From: Dysgonamonadaceae bacterium
Lineage (GTDB): Bacteria > Bacteroidota > Bacteroidia > Bacteroidales > Azobacteroidaceae
Reading direction: 5' to 3'
DNA length: 7,794 bases
NCBI GenBank assembly: GCA_031276105.1
Contig: JAISNS010000323.1
Span: 1 to 7,794 of the forward strand
In this document: positions 1 through 7,051 of the stretch, piece by piece
How the letters are laid out: every line of letters starts with the position of its first letter
Numbering within the stretch: position 1 is the first letter of the stretch
The notes under the pieces: model-generated
Told to the model about the DNA's origin: nothing
Seen by the model: only the letters and a program-made list of their open reading frames with translations
The model's database searches: none
Translations under genes and position numbers: made by a program

Positions 1-3000
1 GCTAAAATGAGTATTATCGGCCAAATCAGCCGTTTGTCCGGGGAAAGTCCCCGCAGGATAGTGCACAAACGCTTTTTTAGAACCTTCTACGCCTAAAGCA
101 TTGTATAATTGAGACGTCATGGCTGTTAAATCAATCAGCGGAATATTTTCTTTGGCGGCCAAGTCGCGAACAGCTTGTGGAAAATCGCCGTGTGTTTCAA
201 TCAATCGGCCGGACGGATCAAATTTTCGCCGCTGAGTAGGCGTAAGTAAAACGGGATACGCTTTTCGTTTGCGCGCCTCGTCAATATAAACTTTCAGGCT
301 CTTGGTAAAATGTTTATATGCGCCTTTATCCTCGCCTTGTTGCTTTTCGTCGTTGTGCCCAAATTCGATTAACACATAATCGCCCGGTTTCATGAAGGTC
401 AAGGCTTTTTCAAAGCGTTTTGCCGACAAAAAGGTATTGCTCGATTCGCCGGATTCGGCATAATTGGCGAAACAGACTTTTTCGTTGAAGAAAACCGGAA
501 TCATTTGTCCCCAAGCCGCCCAAGGTTCGTCGTCCTGATCGACAACCGTAGAATTGCCGCAAAGAAAGACCGTTACGGCGTCGTTTACCGGTTCTAATTC
601 CAGAGATTTCAGGCCGGGGCTGAGTCCGTTAATTTCAATGTTTAGTTCATCGTCCCAGTTCAATTTGGTTTGTTCGCGGGGTTTAATGCGGACGGAATCG
701 TTCGGCGAAATGTATTTATTCCGTTTATTGACCGTAAAAGTGTATGTTTTCGATTCGCCTTTTTTCGTATGGATGTTGTTCAGGAGAAGCCGGCGCGATT
801 CGGCGCGGACGGTCGTTTGCGTTTCCCGTTCGGGATCGCCCAATGTAACGCGGACACGGTAGTTGCCGTCGGGAACTTTTACCGAAAAAGAAAAAGGTTT
901 GTCCTTGGTAAAAGAAAATTTGCGGGCTTTTACTTTGAGTTCGTCGGGCGAATCTTTGGTAAACAGATTAATCGTTTCGCTGCTTTTGGTGAATAAACCG
1001 GCGATTTGTTCGATTGAAACGGTTGTTTCCGGCTGGAATTTGTACGAATTCATGTATTGCAGGATACTGTAAAGTAATTGTCCGGCTACCAAACGCTTGT
1101 CTAAGCCGGTTTGTAAATCCAGACTGCTCATCATCAGTTTGCCGTTGGCAACTTTTGCTTCGAACAGCGAACCGATTTTCCGGCTAAGGAACCATGTATG
1201 AATATGTTGCACCAGCGGTTGAAATCCTTTGGGAAATTCGGTAAATTGCATAACCTGCGCATTATTGACCAATTCGGCCCATTGCAGGTTGCTGTGATAT
1301 TGAGTGGGAAAATCGTTGAATACGGGATGATGCGGATTGACGAGAAAACCGGTGGTGTGCGGCGGACGCATTTTGAACCATGACGTATTCCAAAATACCG
1401 GCGTCAGTTGTTGGCGGACGTCTTTCCCGTAACGGATTTTCCCGGCGGCCAATAGCAAAACCTTGCCTCCCTCTTCCAGCGTCCGGAGGGCGTTGTTATC
1501 TAAAGTGTCCGTAATCAATACTTCGCCTCTGTCGAGCGGCGTGTTTGCGGGATAAACCCAAAAATCCCAATCGTTGACAAAAGCTGTTCCCGCGATTTTT
1601 ACTTCCAGATTCATCCGGCAAGCTTTCTTTGTCCGTGACAACGAAGTATGGATAGTTCCGATTTCAAAACAATTTCCGATGGGGATATCCGCCGGCGCAA
1701 AAGCGCCCTTATCAACCGTCAAACCTTGATCGTTCGTGATTTTCCATTCCAATTGCGCATTTTTCAAGGGTTTTGAACCGAAATGATATACTTCCGCCTG
1801 CGCTTTAAACGGTTCGCCGGTTTTGAAAACGAATTTTTCCATGCGTGTCAACGGTACGGTTTCGTTACAAAAGCGGCGGAATTGTTCGGCAGTGATATAG
1901 GGTTTTTCTTCCCAAAACACATCCAATATTCCAACCGGCGCCGTGCCTTGTCCCGAATAGTCGTTCAATGCAAGGAGTTGGAAACCGGCGTAATCCGGCG
2001 TCCGCAATGTTTTTTCTATCTCGTGTTTGTAGCAGAGCGCCTGCAATTTGCCGGACGCCATAAGAAAATCGCCGGCCAAGTCGGCCATATCGTTTTCGGC
2101 CAATAAGTCTTTGAATATTTCAAAATTCCGGGCTTTGTAAACGCCGGTGTATTTTTTTATTTCGGCAAAATTAGGAAATACGCACCATTGACCGGTTTCG
2201 TGCGAAATATACGGCTGCCTGACCGTATCGATCCGCGTCCTGTAATCCGAAAGCGTTTCCGGGTAAACATTCCAATTCAATCCGCGAGCGCCCGCTTTGA
2301 CATGGTAACGGCTGCGCGGTTGCCATGCCCAACTTCCTCCGACGGAGGCTCCCGTATAAACCTTCCGGGAATCGGTTTTCTCCCAGTATTCCACAAAGCG
2401 GCTCACCCAAGGCACCCAATTGCCGGACGGCTCGTTTCCGCAAGCTAACATACAGAATGAGGCATAGTTGCCGTAAAACTTATTCATCGCTTGTGTTTCC
2501 TGTAACAAAAAAGTGTCGATAGCCATTCCGCGTCCCAGCGCCACGCCGTGGTTCGGCCAACTTGGGCCTTCCGGTTGAAGGTACATTCCGGCAAGGTCGG
2601 CGGCTATAAAAGCGGCTTCCGGCGGACAGTAGGAATGAAAGCGGACATGATTCAGACCGTGGTCGCGACAGGCTTTGAATACTTTCAACCACGAATCGAC
2701 GTCCATCGGCGCATAACCGGTAAGCGGAAAATTGCAGTTTTCTACGGTTCCCCGCAACATGATTTTTCGTCCGTTGAGGTAAAACCATTTTCCGGTAATC
2801 GCAATTTCCCGCATACCGAACTGAATTTCTTTTGTCTGGGTCTGTTTTTCGTAAGAAACGGTTGCTTTCAAGCGATACAGGGCCGGATCAAATTCGTCCC
2901 AAAGAAGCGCGTCATCGCCCATATTGAGTCGTATTTCCACGTCAGCTTTTCCGTTTGTCGATTGAAAATCCGAAACAACGGCAGGAACCGAATGTTTCCG

Positions 3001-3795
3001 TTCCGAATTGAAGCTTTCGGCAGATACGGTAATTTTTCCATGCGCCGGGCGGATGTTTGCGCTTTCGAGCGAAATCCGGACGAGAGCCGTTCGCGTGTGA
3101 ATATCAGGATATACCTGAATATTTTCCAAATAAACCGGCGGCAGGGCTTGCAGGTGTATTTTGCCTGCAATACCGTTCCAGTTTCCCTGAGTCTGATCGG
3201 TAATGCTGTGTGAATCAATGCCTGGATTGTATTTTTTCCGGATGGTATTATCAATGCGAATCGAAATCGTGTATGTTTTACCGGCTTGTAAGAGAGGCGT
3301 TAAATCATAAATGTGCGGTACGCACAAACTGTAAAGGCTTTCCCCCACTTGCCGGGAACCGACCCATACGGTTGTTTCGATATGCGGACGTTCTAAAAAT
3401 AATTGAATGTTTTTGTCTTTCCAGTTCTTCGGGATACTTACGGTTGTCTGATACCAAGCCGCGCCGGTATAATGATAGCCGGGCGTTAAAAAGAAAGGAA
3501 ATTTGATATTATCCGGTTGGCGGTACTTTTCCATTGCCGGGCTATAATAATACGTACTGTCGTAGATACTGCCTGTCCACTGTGTATGAGCCGTTACGCG
3601 GTCTCCTTTCCGGTTTTCGAGCATAGAGCCGGGAAGTTCGATGGAATCTTCCAGCAGTTGGGCATACCATTTTTGGGTAATTCCAACATCATCTTTGTCG
3701 ATGGCAAAACGCCAAGTTCCCGATAAATCAATCGTTTCCTGTGCAAAGACAATTGCGGGCAATAAGGAAAAAAATAACAGGATTTTGTTTTTCAT
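1..3795 (-). CDS. Secreted GH2 glycoside hydrolase fused to a CE12-like SGNH acetylesterase (3' end outside window)
   Basis: The frame opens at ATG 3795-3793 and stays open for 1265 codons to base 1. Residues 1-18 (MKNKILLFFSLLPAIVFA) form a type I signal peptide with no lipobox, so the product is exported to the periplasm or beyond. A GH2 sugar-binding domain spans about 20-220, with GNWNGIAGKI around W206. An Ig-like domain follows (about 220-325), then a TIM barrel (about 326-640) with FGMREI at 326, HVRFH at 383-387, acid/base candidate Glu455 in ACGNEPSG, and nucleophile candidate Glu533 in SHETGQW. The 78-residue gap between the glutamates resembles E. coli beta-galactosidase. Residues about 650-745 look like a beta-sandwich and about 745-920 like an amidotransferase-type alpha/beta fold (GGKVLLL near 777). 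A further beta-sandwich (about 965-1075) precedes an SGNH esterase: Ser1082 in GNSTV, Asn1148 in EFGHNDE, and Asp1260/His1263 in DNTHF at the window edge. Both active sites look intact. The family fits pectin (rhamnogalacturonan) breakdown, but sugar and linkage specificity cannot be read from sequence. The very C-terminus, including any sorting domain, is unseen. Confidence 0.9.
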   Translation of the reverse strand, partial: MKNKILLFFSLLPAIVFAQETIDLSGTWRFAIDKDDVGITQKWYAQLLEDSIELPGSMLENRKGDRVTAHTQWTGSIYDSTYYYSPAMEKYRQPDNIKFPFFLTPGYHYTGAAWYQTTVSIPKNWKDKNIQLFLERPHIETTVWVGSRQVGESLYSLCVPHIYDLTPLLQAGKTYTISIRIDNTIRKKYNPGIDSHSITDQTQGNWNGIAGKIHLQALPPVYLENIQVYPDIHTRTALVRISLESANIRPAHGKITVSAESFNSERKHSVPAVVSDFQSTNGKADVEIRLNMGDDALLWDEFDPALYRLKATVSYEKQTQTKEIQFGMREIAITGKWFYLNGRKIMLRGTVENCNFPLTGYAPMDVDSWLKVFKACRDHGLNHVRFHSYCPPEAAFIAADLAGMYLQPEGPSWPNHGVALGRGMAIDTFLLQETQAMNKFYGNYASFCMLACGNEPSGNWVPWVSRFVEYWEKTDSRKVYTGASVGGSWAWQPRSRYHVKAGARGLNWNVYPETLSDYRTRIDTVRQPYISHETGQWCVFPNFAEIKKYTGVYKARNFEIFKDLLAENDMADLAGDFLMASGKLQALCYKHEIEKTLRTPDYAGFQLLALNDYSGQGTAPVGILDVFWEEKPYITAEQFRRFCNETVPLTRMEKFVFKTGEPFKAQAEVYHFGSKPLKNAQLEWKITNDQGLTVDKGAFAPADIPIGNCFEIGTIHTSLSRTKKACRMNLEVKIAGTAFVNDWDFWVYPANTPLDRGEVLITDTLDNNALRTLEEGGKVLLLAAGKIRYGKDVRQQLTPVFWNTSWFKMRPPHTTGFLVNPHHPVFNDFPTQYHSNLQWAELVNNAQVMQFTEFPKGFQPLVQHIHTWFLSRKIGSLFEAKVANGKLMMSSLDLQTGLDKRLVAGQLLYSILQYMNSYKFQPETTVSIEQIAGLFTKSSETINLFTKDSPDELKVKARKFSFTKDKPFSFSVKVPDGNYRVRVTLGDPERETQTTVRAESRRLLLNNIHTKKGESKTYTFTVNKRNKYISPNDSVRIKPREQTKLNWDDELNIEINGLSPGLKSLELEPVNDAVTVFLCGNSTVVDQDDEPWAAWGQMIPVFFNEKVCFANYAESGESSNTFLSAKRFEKALTFMKPGDYVLIEFGHNDEKQQGEDKGAYKHFTKSLKVYIDEARKRKAYPVLLTPTQRRKFDPSGRLIETHGDFPQAVRDLAAKENIPLIDLTAMTSQLYNALGVEGSKKAFVHYPAGTFPGQTADLADNTHFS

Positions 3796-3811
3796 GATTC
3801 AAAAAAATATA

Positions 3812-3882
3812 TTTGTACAAAGGAAAGTCAAAAAACGATAAGGAAAAATGGATTATTGTACAAATAAATGGAAGTTTGTACA
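3812..3882. promoter_or_regulatory. Three TTGTACA-type palindromes, candidate operator array
   Basis: TTTGTACAAA (3812-3821, a perfect 10-bp palindrome), TTGTACAA (3856-3863) and TGTACA (within 3876-3882, one half degenerate) lie within 71 bp between two genes. Their centres are 43 and 20 bp apart, close to whole helical turns (about four and two), so bound dimers would sit on the same DNA face. The middle site covers the TTTG of the possible promoter, and the first lies just downstream of the predicted transcription start. This arrangement suits repression of the GH2/CE12 gene. GntR-family AraR of Bacillus binds operators with TTGTAC half-sites, but I do not claim that family here. The regulator is not in the window. 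Confidence 0.45.
3833..3864 (-). promoter_or_regulatory. Possible Bacteroidota-type promoter for the GH2/CE12 gene
   Basis: On the minus strand, TTTG (3864-3861) is followed after 20 nt by TATCGTTT (3840-3833). The Bacteroidota consensus is TTTG at -33 and TAnnTTTG at -7, with a spacing of 19-21. The spacing fits and the TA is present, but two fixed positions of the -7 box differ. Transcription would start near 3828, leaving a leader of about 33 nt. No Shine-Dalgarno sequence precedes the ATG at 3795; the leader end is A/T-rich, as is common in this phylum. Confidence 0.3.
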
Positions 3883-3894
3883 TTTTCCGGAAAA
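3883..3894. repeat. 12-bp perfect palindrome TTTTCCGGAAAA
   Basis: This self-complementary 12-mer joins the tandem repeat to the TTGTACA array and shares its right half with the first repeat unit. As DNA it could be a protein-binding site; as RNA it has no loop of its own and would have to pair with a neighbouring TTTCC or GGAAA segment. Confidence 0.5.
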
Positions 3895-3941
3895 GAGGCT
3901 TTCCGACACCTGGAAAGGAGGCTTTCCGACATCCGGAAAGG
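3889..3941. repeat. 23-bp tandem repeat (2.3 copies) with hairpin-forming units; possible operon 3' end
   Basis: Unit 1 is 3889-3911, unit 2 is 3912-3934 and a partial third is 3935-3941. The two full units match at 20 of 23 positions. Each carries GGAAA...TTTCC, and unit 2 forms a perfect 6-bp stem (3912-3917 with 3922-3927) around a GAGG loop. In unit 1 the sixth pair becomes a G-U wobble only in minus-strand RNA, so the stem is preserved in the transcript of the upstream operon. The array starts 4 bp past the CNNM stop codon. It could act as a terminator-like or RNA-stabilising 3' structure, or belong to a dispersed repeat family. No U-tract follows, so it is not a canonical intrinsic terminator. 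Confidence 0.65.
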
Positions 3942-3945
3942 ATGA

Positions 3946-5211
3946 TTAATTAATCTTGAGCCGAACCAACTCAATCTTTGTGCGCGTTACTTTGATGATT
4001 TTGAAACCGAACCGGCCGATATTGATTATTTCATTCGGCTTGGGAAAGGTTTGATAATGATTGAGGATATATCCCGCGATGGTCATGTATTCGTCCGACT
4101 CGGGAATATCCAAACCAAACTCCTCATTCACACGGTCTATTTCCATTCGTCCGGAAAGGATATATTCATCCGCATTAATTTTCTTCGACACTAAAAGTTT
4201 GGTATCATGTTCATCTTCAATTTCTCCGAATATCTCTTCCACTAAATCTTCCAACGTAATGATACCGGATGTGCCTCCAAATTCGTCCACTACGACAGCC
4301 ATGCTTTTCTTTTCGGCCAACATATTTTTCATCAATTTGTTAGCGGTCATATTTTCCGGAACAACCGGCAGGGAATTGATCGACTGAGTCCAGTCGGACG
4401 GTTGAACAAACAGCTCGGATGAATGAATGTAACCGGTAATATTATCTATATCGTTTTGATAAACAATGATTTTAGACAACCCTGTTTTTACGAACAGAGC
4501 GGTTAATTCGCTGATTGAAGCAGCCTTTTCCACCGCTACAATTTCGGTACGGGGAACCATGCAATCCCTGATTTTGACCGCCGAAAACTCCATCGCATTC
4601 TGAAACAAACGGACTTCCTGATCTAATTCCGCATTTTCGGGCGATTCGTCAATGGTTTTTTGGATGAAATAATTCAAATCGTCGCGTCCGAACGTTTTTT
4701 CTTCTCTGACGGAAAGTTTCATACCGAAAACTTTCAAAATAAATCCGGACAACAGAGCAATAAAATTTGAAACCGGATACAAAATAAGGTATATGCCGTA
4801 CAACGGCACGGCAAAAACGGCAAGGAACAGATTCGGATTCATCCGCCCGATCGTTTTCGGAATAAATTCGCCGGCAAGCAGGATAAAAGCCGTAGCGATA
4901 ACCGATTGGCAAAAAAGAAACAATATGTCGCCGCCGGACAAATAACATTCTAAAAAAGGCTTTAATAATCCGGCCATTAACAAACCATAAATAACTAATG
5001 CCATACATTTTCCGGCCAGCAGGGAAGAGAGGAATTGATGGGGATGAGTATAAAAAATATTCAGTATCCTTACAGTCAGGCTTCGCCGTTTCTTTTCCAG
5101 TTCAAAAAGCAATTTATTGGAAGAAACAAAGGCTATTTCCGAGGCGGAAAACAACGCGGAAAATAAAAGCGCAATCAGTATCTCAATCACTATTTCGGCC
5201 GGTAAAATCAT
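3946..5211 (-). CDS. CNNM/CorC (HlyC) family membrane protein with DUF21, CBS pair and CorC_HlyC domains
   Basis: This is a complete 421-residue protein of typical family length. The N-terminal DUF21/CNNM membrane domain spans about residues 1-165 and has several hydrophobic segments, with FSASEIAF at 21-28 and GEFIPKTIGR at 114-123. A cytoplasmic CBS pair follows at about 205-335, with the hallmark MVPRTE at 218-223 and VVDEFGGTSG at 307-316 leading into the acidic LEDLVEEIFGEIEDE stretch to 334. The CorC_HlyC domain occupies about 345-420. Relatives are implicated in Mg2+ (or Co2+) efflux and homeostasis; the 'hemolysin' label often given to them is historical. GldE of gliding Bacteroidota has the same architecture, but nothing here supports a gliding role. 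The start ATG (5211-5209) overlaps the lptC stop in an ATGA junction, indicating translational coupling. The TAA stop is next to the tandem repeat, which probably marks the operon end. The domain assignment is secure; the transported ion is not. Confidence 0.9.
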   Translation of the reverse strand: MILPAEIVIEILIALLFSALFSASEIAFVSSNKLLFELEKKRRSLTVRILNIFYTHPHQFLSSLLAGKCMALVIYGLLMAGLLKPFLECYLSGGDILFLFCQSVIATAFILLAGEFIPKTIGRMNPNLFLAVFAVPLYGIYLILYPVSNFIALLSGFILKVFGMKLSVREEKTFGRDDLNYFIQKTIDESPENAELDQEVRLFQNAMEFSAVKIRDCMVPRTEIVAVEKAASISELTALFVKTGLSKIIVYQNDIDNITGYIHSSELFVQPSDWTQSINSLPVVPENMTANKLMKNMLAEKKSMAVVVDEFGGTSGIITLEDLVEEIFGEIEDEHDTKLLVSKKINADEYILSGRMEIDRVNEEFGLDIPESDEYMTIAGYILNHYQTFPKPNEIINIGRFGFKIIKVTRTKIELVRLKIN

Positions 5212-5798
5212 TCGTTTATGGAATCTGTTTCTTCTATAATCACCTCCGAAGCGGGTTTATAGAAGCGATAATTAGACATCAGCATGTCGGAACGAAAACC
5301 GGTGCCGGTTATAATCTCCCCGGTGGCGGTAGTTACACGGACAAACCGGTCGGAGTAGATGGCATTAATGGAATTAGACGGTTCCCTCCGGTTCCAAAAC
5401 AATTCGGAAGTATCAAATTGATCTCCTATAACGGTCTGGACATGAACATTTTCTTTCAATTGCCACAATTCTTTCTTTTCAAAAAAATAGGCGGTGTCGG
5501 CCTCAATATATCCTTCGATGTTGAAGAGAGAATCGAACTTCTCAATGTAAATTCCTTCCGGGAAATGCCAGTACGGTTCTTTGTCGCCGGAATACATATC
5601 CCACACTTTGGCTTTTAAACGGTAACGGGTAACTCCCGAATCGGAAATCAGTGAAGTAATATTTTCGCCGTGAATAGTCGGCAAAACAATCCCGTTTTCC
5701 AACGAAACGGTTGAAACGATACTTTCACTGTTGCATGAAATCATGCCTGTAAAACAAAGTAAAAAAACAATTACTGTACTTTTCGTTTGAAGAACCAC
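5208..5798 (-). CDS. lptC: LPS export ABC transporter periplasmic protein LptC (lipoprotein form)
   Basis: This 196-residue protein matches the length and pattern of Bacteroidota LptC. A short hydrophobic N-terminus (VIVFLLCFTG) leads to a lipobox-like MISC, with Cys22 as the lipidation site; proteobacterial LptC instead keeps an uncleaved membrane helix. The rest is beta-rich and resembles the LptC/OstA fold, for example YWHFPEGIYIEKFD at 76-89, ADTAYFFEKKELWQLKENV at 100-118, and GEIITGTGFRSD at 160-171. In the family, LptC receives LPS from LptBFG and hands it to LptA on the way to the outer membrane. ATG 5798 is the only nearby start that keeps the signal sequence; it lies inside the upstream barrel gene (28-bp overlap). 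The stop overlaps the CNNM start by 4 bp. Assignment rests on recognisable family features and the characteristic neighbourhood. Confidence 0.85.
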   Translation of the reverse strand: MVLQTKSTVIVFLLCFTGMISCNSESIVSTVSLENGIVLPTIHGENITSLISDSGVTRYRLKAKVWDMYSGDKEPYWHFPEGIYIEKFDSLFNIEGYIEADTAYFFEKKELWQLKENVHVQTVIGDQFDTSELFWNRREPSNSINAIYSDRFVRVTTATGEIITGTGFRSDMLMSNYRFYKPASEVIIEETDSINE

Positions 5799-7051
5799 AA
5801 TTCGTTAAATGTATAGCTTACGGTTAATCTAAAATATCGTTCATTAACGAAGTCGAAAACGCCGTATGATTTCGCATCGGGATTTAACAGCGTGTAATCA
5901 AAAGCCAAATTGACGAACGAACGGCGATCGAGCATCGGAATACCCAAACCGAGACCGGCGCTGTATTCTTTGTATCCTTTTCCGCTTCCGCTTACGTTTA
6001 TATAGGAATTGGAATAATTCAATCCGGCGCGATAGCGTATTCGTTTAAGAAAATGATTGCTCCTGGAATCCGGAATATATTCGCCTCCCAAATTAATTTT
6101 CAACCGGTTGGACAGGTCGCCGGTTTTGTCATAATATTTGGCGGAAGCCCAAGCCTGATACTGAACATCGATACCGGCTGTAAATTTGTCCTTTTCGTTG
6201 AATGTTACTCCCAGTCCATACGTCGCCGGAAGTTCAAAAACCGAATCTTTAGTGGAATAATAATTTGAATTGCCTTGAATCAGACCACTCTGGTTGACGT
6301 TAAATTCGCTTTTAGAGAATGTATTATTCAGTTTTATTGGGGGAGAAAACACCGCGCCGAAAACCCAGTATTTGTTTTTTCCGGCAGGAAGGACATATTG
6401 TACTCCGGCCTCGTAAACAAACGATGAAGTCTGCAATGTATCCGGCCGCACCGAATAATCGCCTCCCGAAAGCGGAATCATTTGCCGGTTATTAATGATG
6501 TTTCCGAACAGATAGCCGACGTTAATTCCCGCCGACAAGCGGGGCGAGATTTTATAGGACAAACTGGTATAAACCTTGCTGAATCCGCCGGTTCCCTTAT
6601 ATATTTCCTGCGCCCAACCGCCCACTTGCTTTAAGGAATCGACCCGGCCATAGTTGTATCCGACCGAGGAAAACGGCTCGAAGCCCAACCCCATTCCCAG
6701 CGTTTGAGATAGAGGAAATTGCAAGGCAACATATTCCAGATTGGCATGGCTTTTCCGTGATTTACTTTGTTTTTCTTCGTACCATGCCGATTGGGCCATC
6801 ACGCCAAAATCCATCATAAAAGTCATGGAATCGACGCTCGAAAAAGCGGCCGGATTGAGCGTATTGATTGTTTGCGAGTTGCGCAAGCCATATCCGATTC
6901 CTCCCATCCCTCGCTGAGCGCCCAACGCCCGGTCGGACAGTTTACCGTATCCGTAACGGGAATAAGGAGACTCGGTACTATTTTGAGCATACAAAACAAC
7001 AGGTATTCCTGCGAATAACACAATAAAAAGTAATGACTTAATTTTACGCAT
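5771..7051 (-). CDS. Outer-membrane beta-barrel protein, FadL/PorV-like, function unknown
   Basis: This is a complete 426-residue protein. Residues 1-22 (MRKIKSLLFIVLFAGIPVVLYA) form a signal peptide, followed by the SPYSRYGYG signature at 28-36, which recurs in conserved hypothetical outer-membrane proteins of Bacteroidota. Next come glycine-rich GMGGIGYG (48-55) and NTLNPAAFSSVDS (63-75), resembling the plug-to-barrel entry of FadL/PorV/PorQ-type barrels. The remainder is a series of alternating amphipathic strands with Tyr/Phe/Gly-rich turns, ending in a basic tail (WFFKRKVQ). No enzymatic motif is visible. Placement between coaX and lptC, with 8-bp and 28-bp overlaps, suggests constitutive co-expression and perhaps a role in envelope assembly, but no substrate can be inferred. 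It could be a transporter of hydrophobic compounds by analogy with FadL, or a structural envelope protein. Confidence 0.75.
   Translation of the reverse strand: MRKIKSLLFIVLFAGIPVVLYAQNSTESPYSRYGYGKLSDRALGAQRGMGGIGYGLRNSQTINTLNPAAFSSVDSMTFMMDFGVMAQSAWYEEKQSKSRKSHANLEYVALQFPLSQTLGMGLGFEPFSSVGYNYGRVDSLKQVGGWAQEIYKGTGGFSKVYTSLSYKISPRLSAGINVGYLFGNIINNRQMIPLSGGDYSVRPDTLQTSSFVYEAGVQYVLPAGKNKYWVFGAVFSPPIKLNNTFSKSEFNVNQSGLIQGNSNYYSTKDSVFELPATYGLGVTFNEKDKFTAGIDVQYQAWASAKYYDKTGDLSNRLKINLGGEYIPDSRSNHFLKRIRYRAGLNYSNSYINVSGSGKGYKEYSAGLGLGIPMLDRRSFVNLAFDYTLLNPDAKSYGVFDFVNERYFRLTVSYTFNELWFFKRKVQ

Noticed and set aside
554..1072. Cluster of overlapping plus-strand open frames (554-862, 670-996, 863-1072)
   Set aside because: All are antisense shadows of the esterase module and the beta-sandwich before it; their peptides are low in coherent structure.
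2548..3213. Plus-strand open frame of 221 codons
   Set aside because: It lies wholly antisense to the GH2 sugar-binding, Ig-like and barrel domains, whose minus-strand reading has clear family motifs. The plus-strand peptide is Arg/Phe-rich with no recognisable domain.
3885..3945. Short repeats considered as a CRISPR array
   Set aside because: The units are contiguous 23-bp tandem copies with no spacers and only about two copies.
3796..3945. Possible small RNA or tRNA gene in the gap
   Set aside because: No cloverleaf or known RNA motif is visible; the structure is explained by the short repeats and palindromes.
4649..5008. Minus-strand 119-codon frame inside the CNNM gene
   Set aside because: It is an out-of-frame shadow of the DUF21 membrane domain, with Arg-rich composition and no motif.
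4998..5618. Plus-strand open frame of 206 codons
   Set aside because: It is antisense to both lptC and the CNNM gene, crosses their junction, and shows no domain-like pattern.
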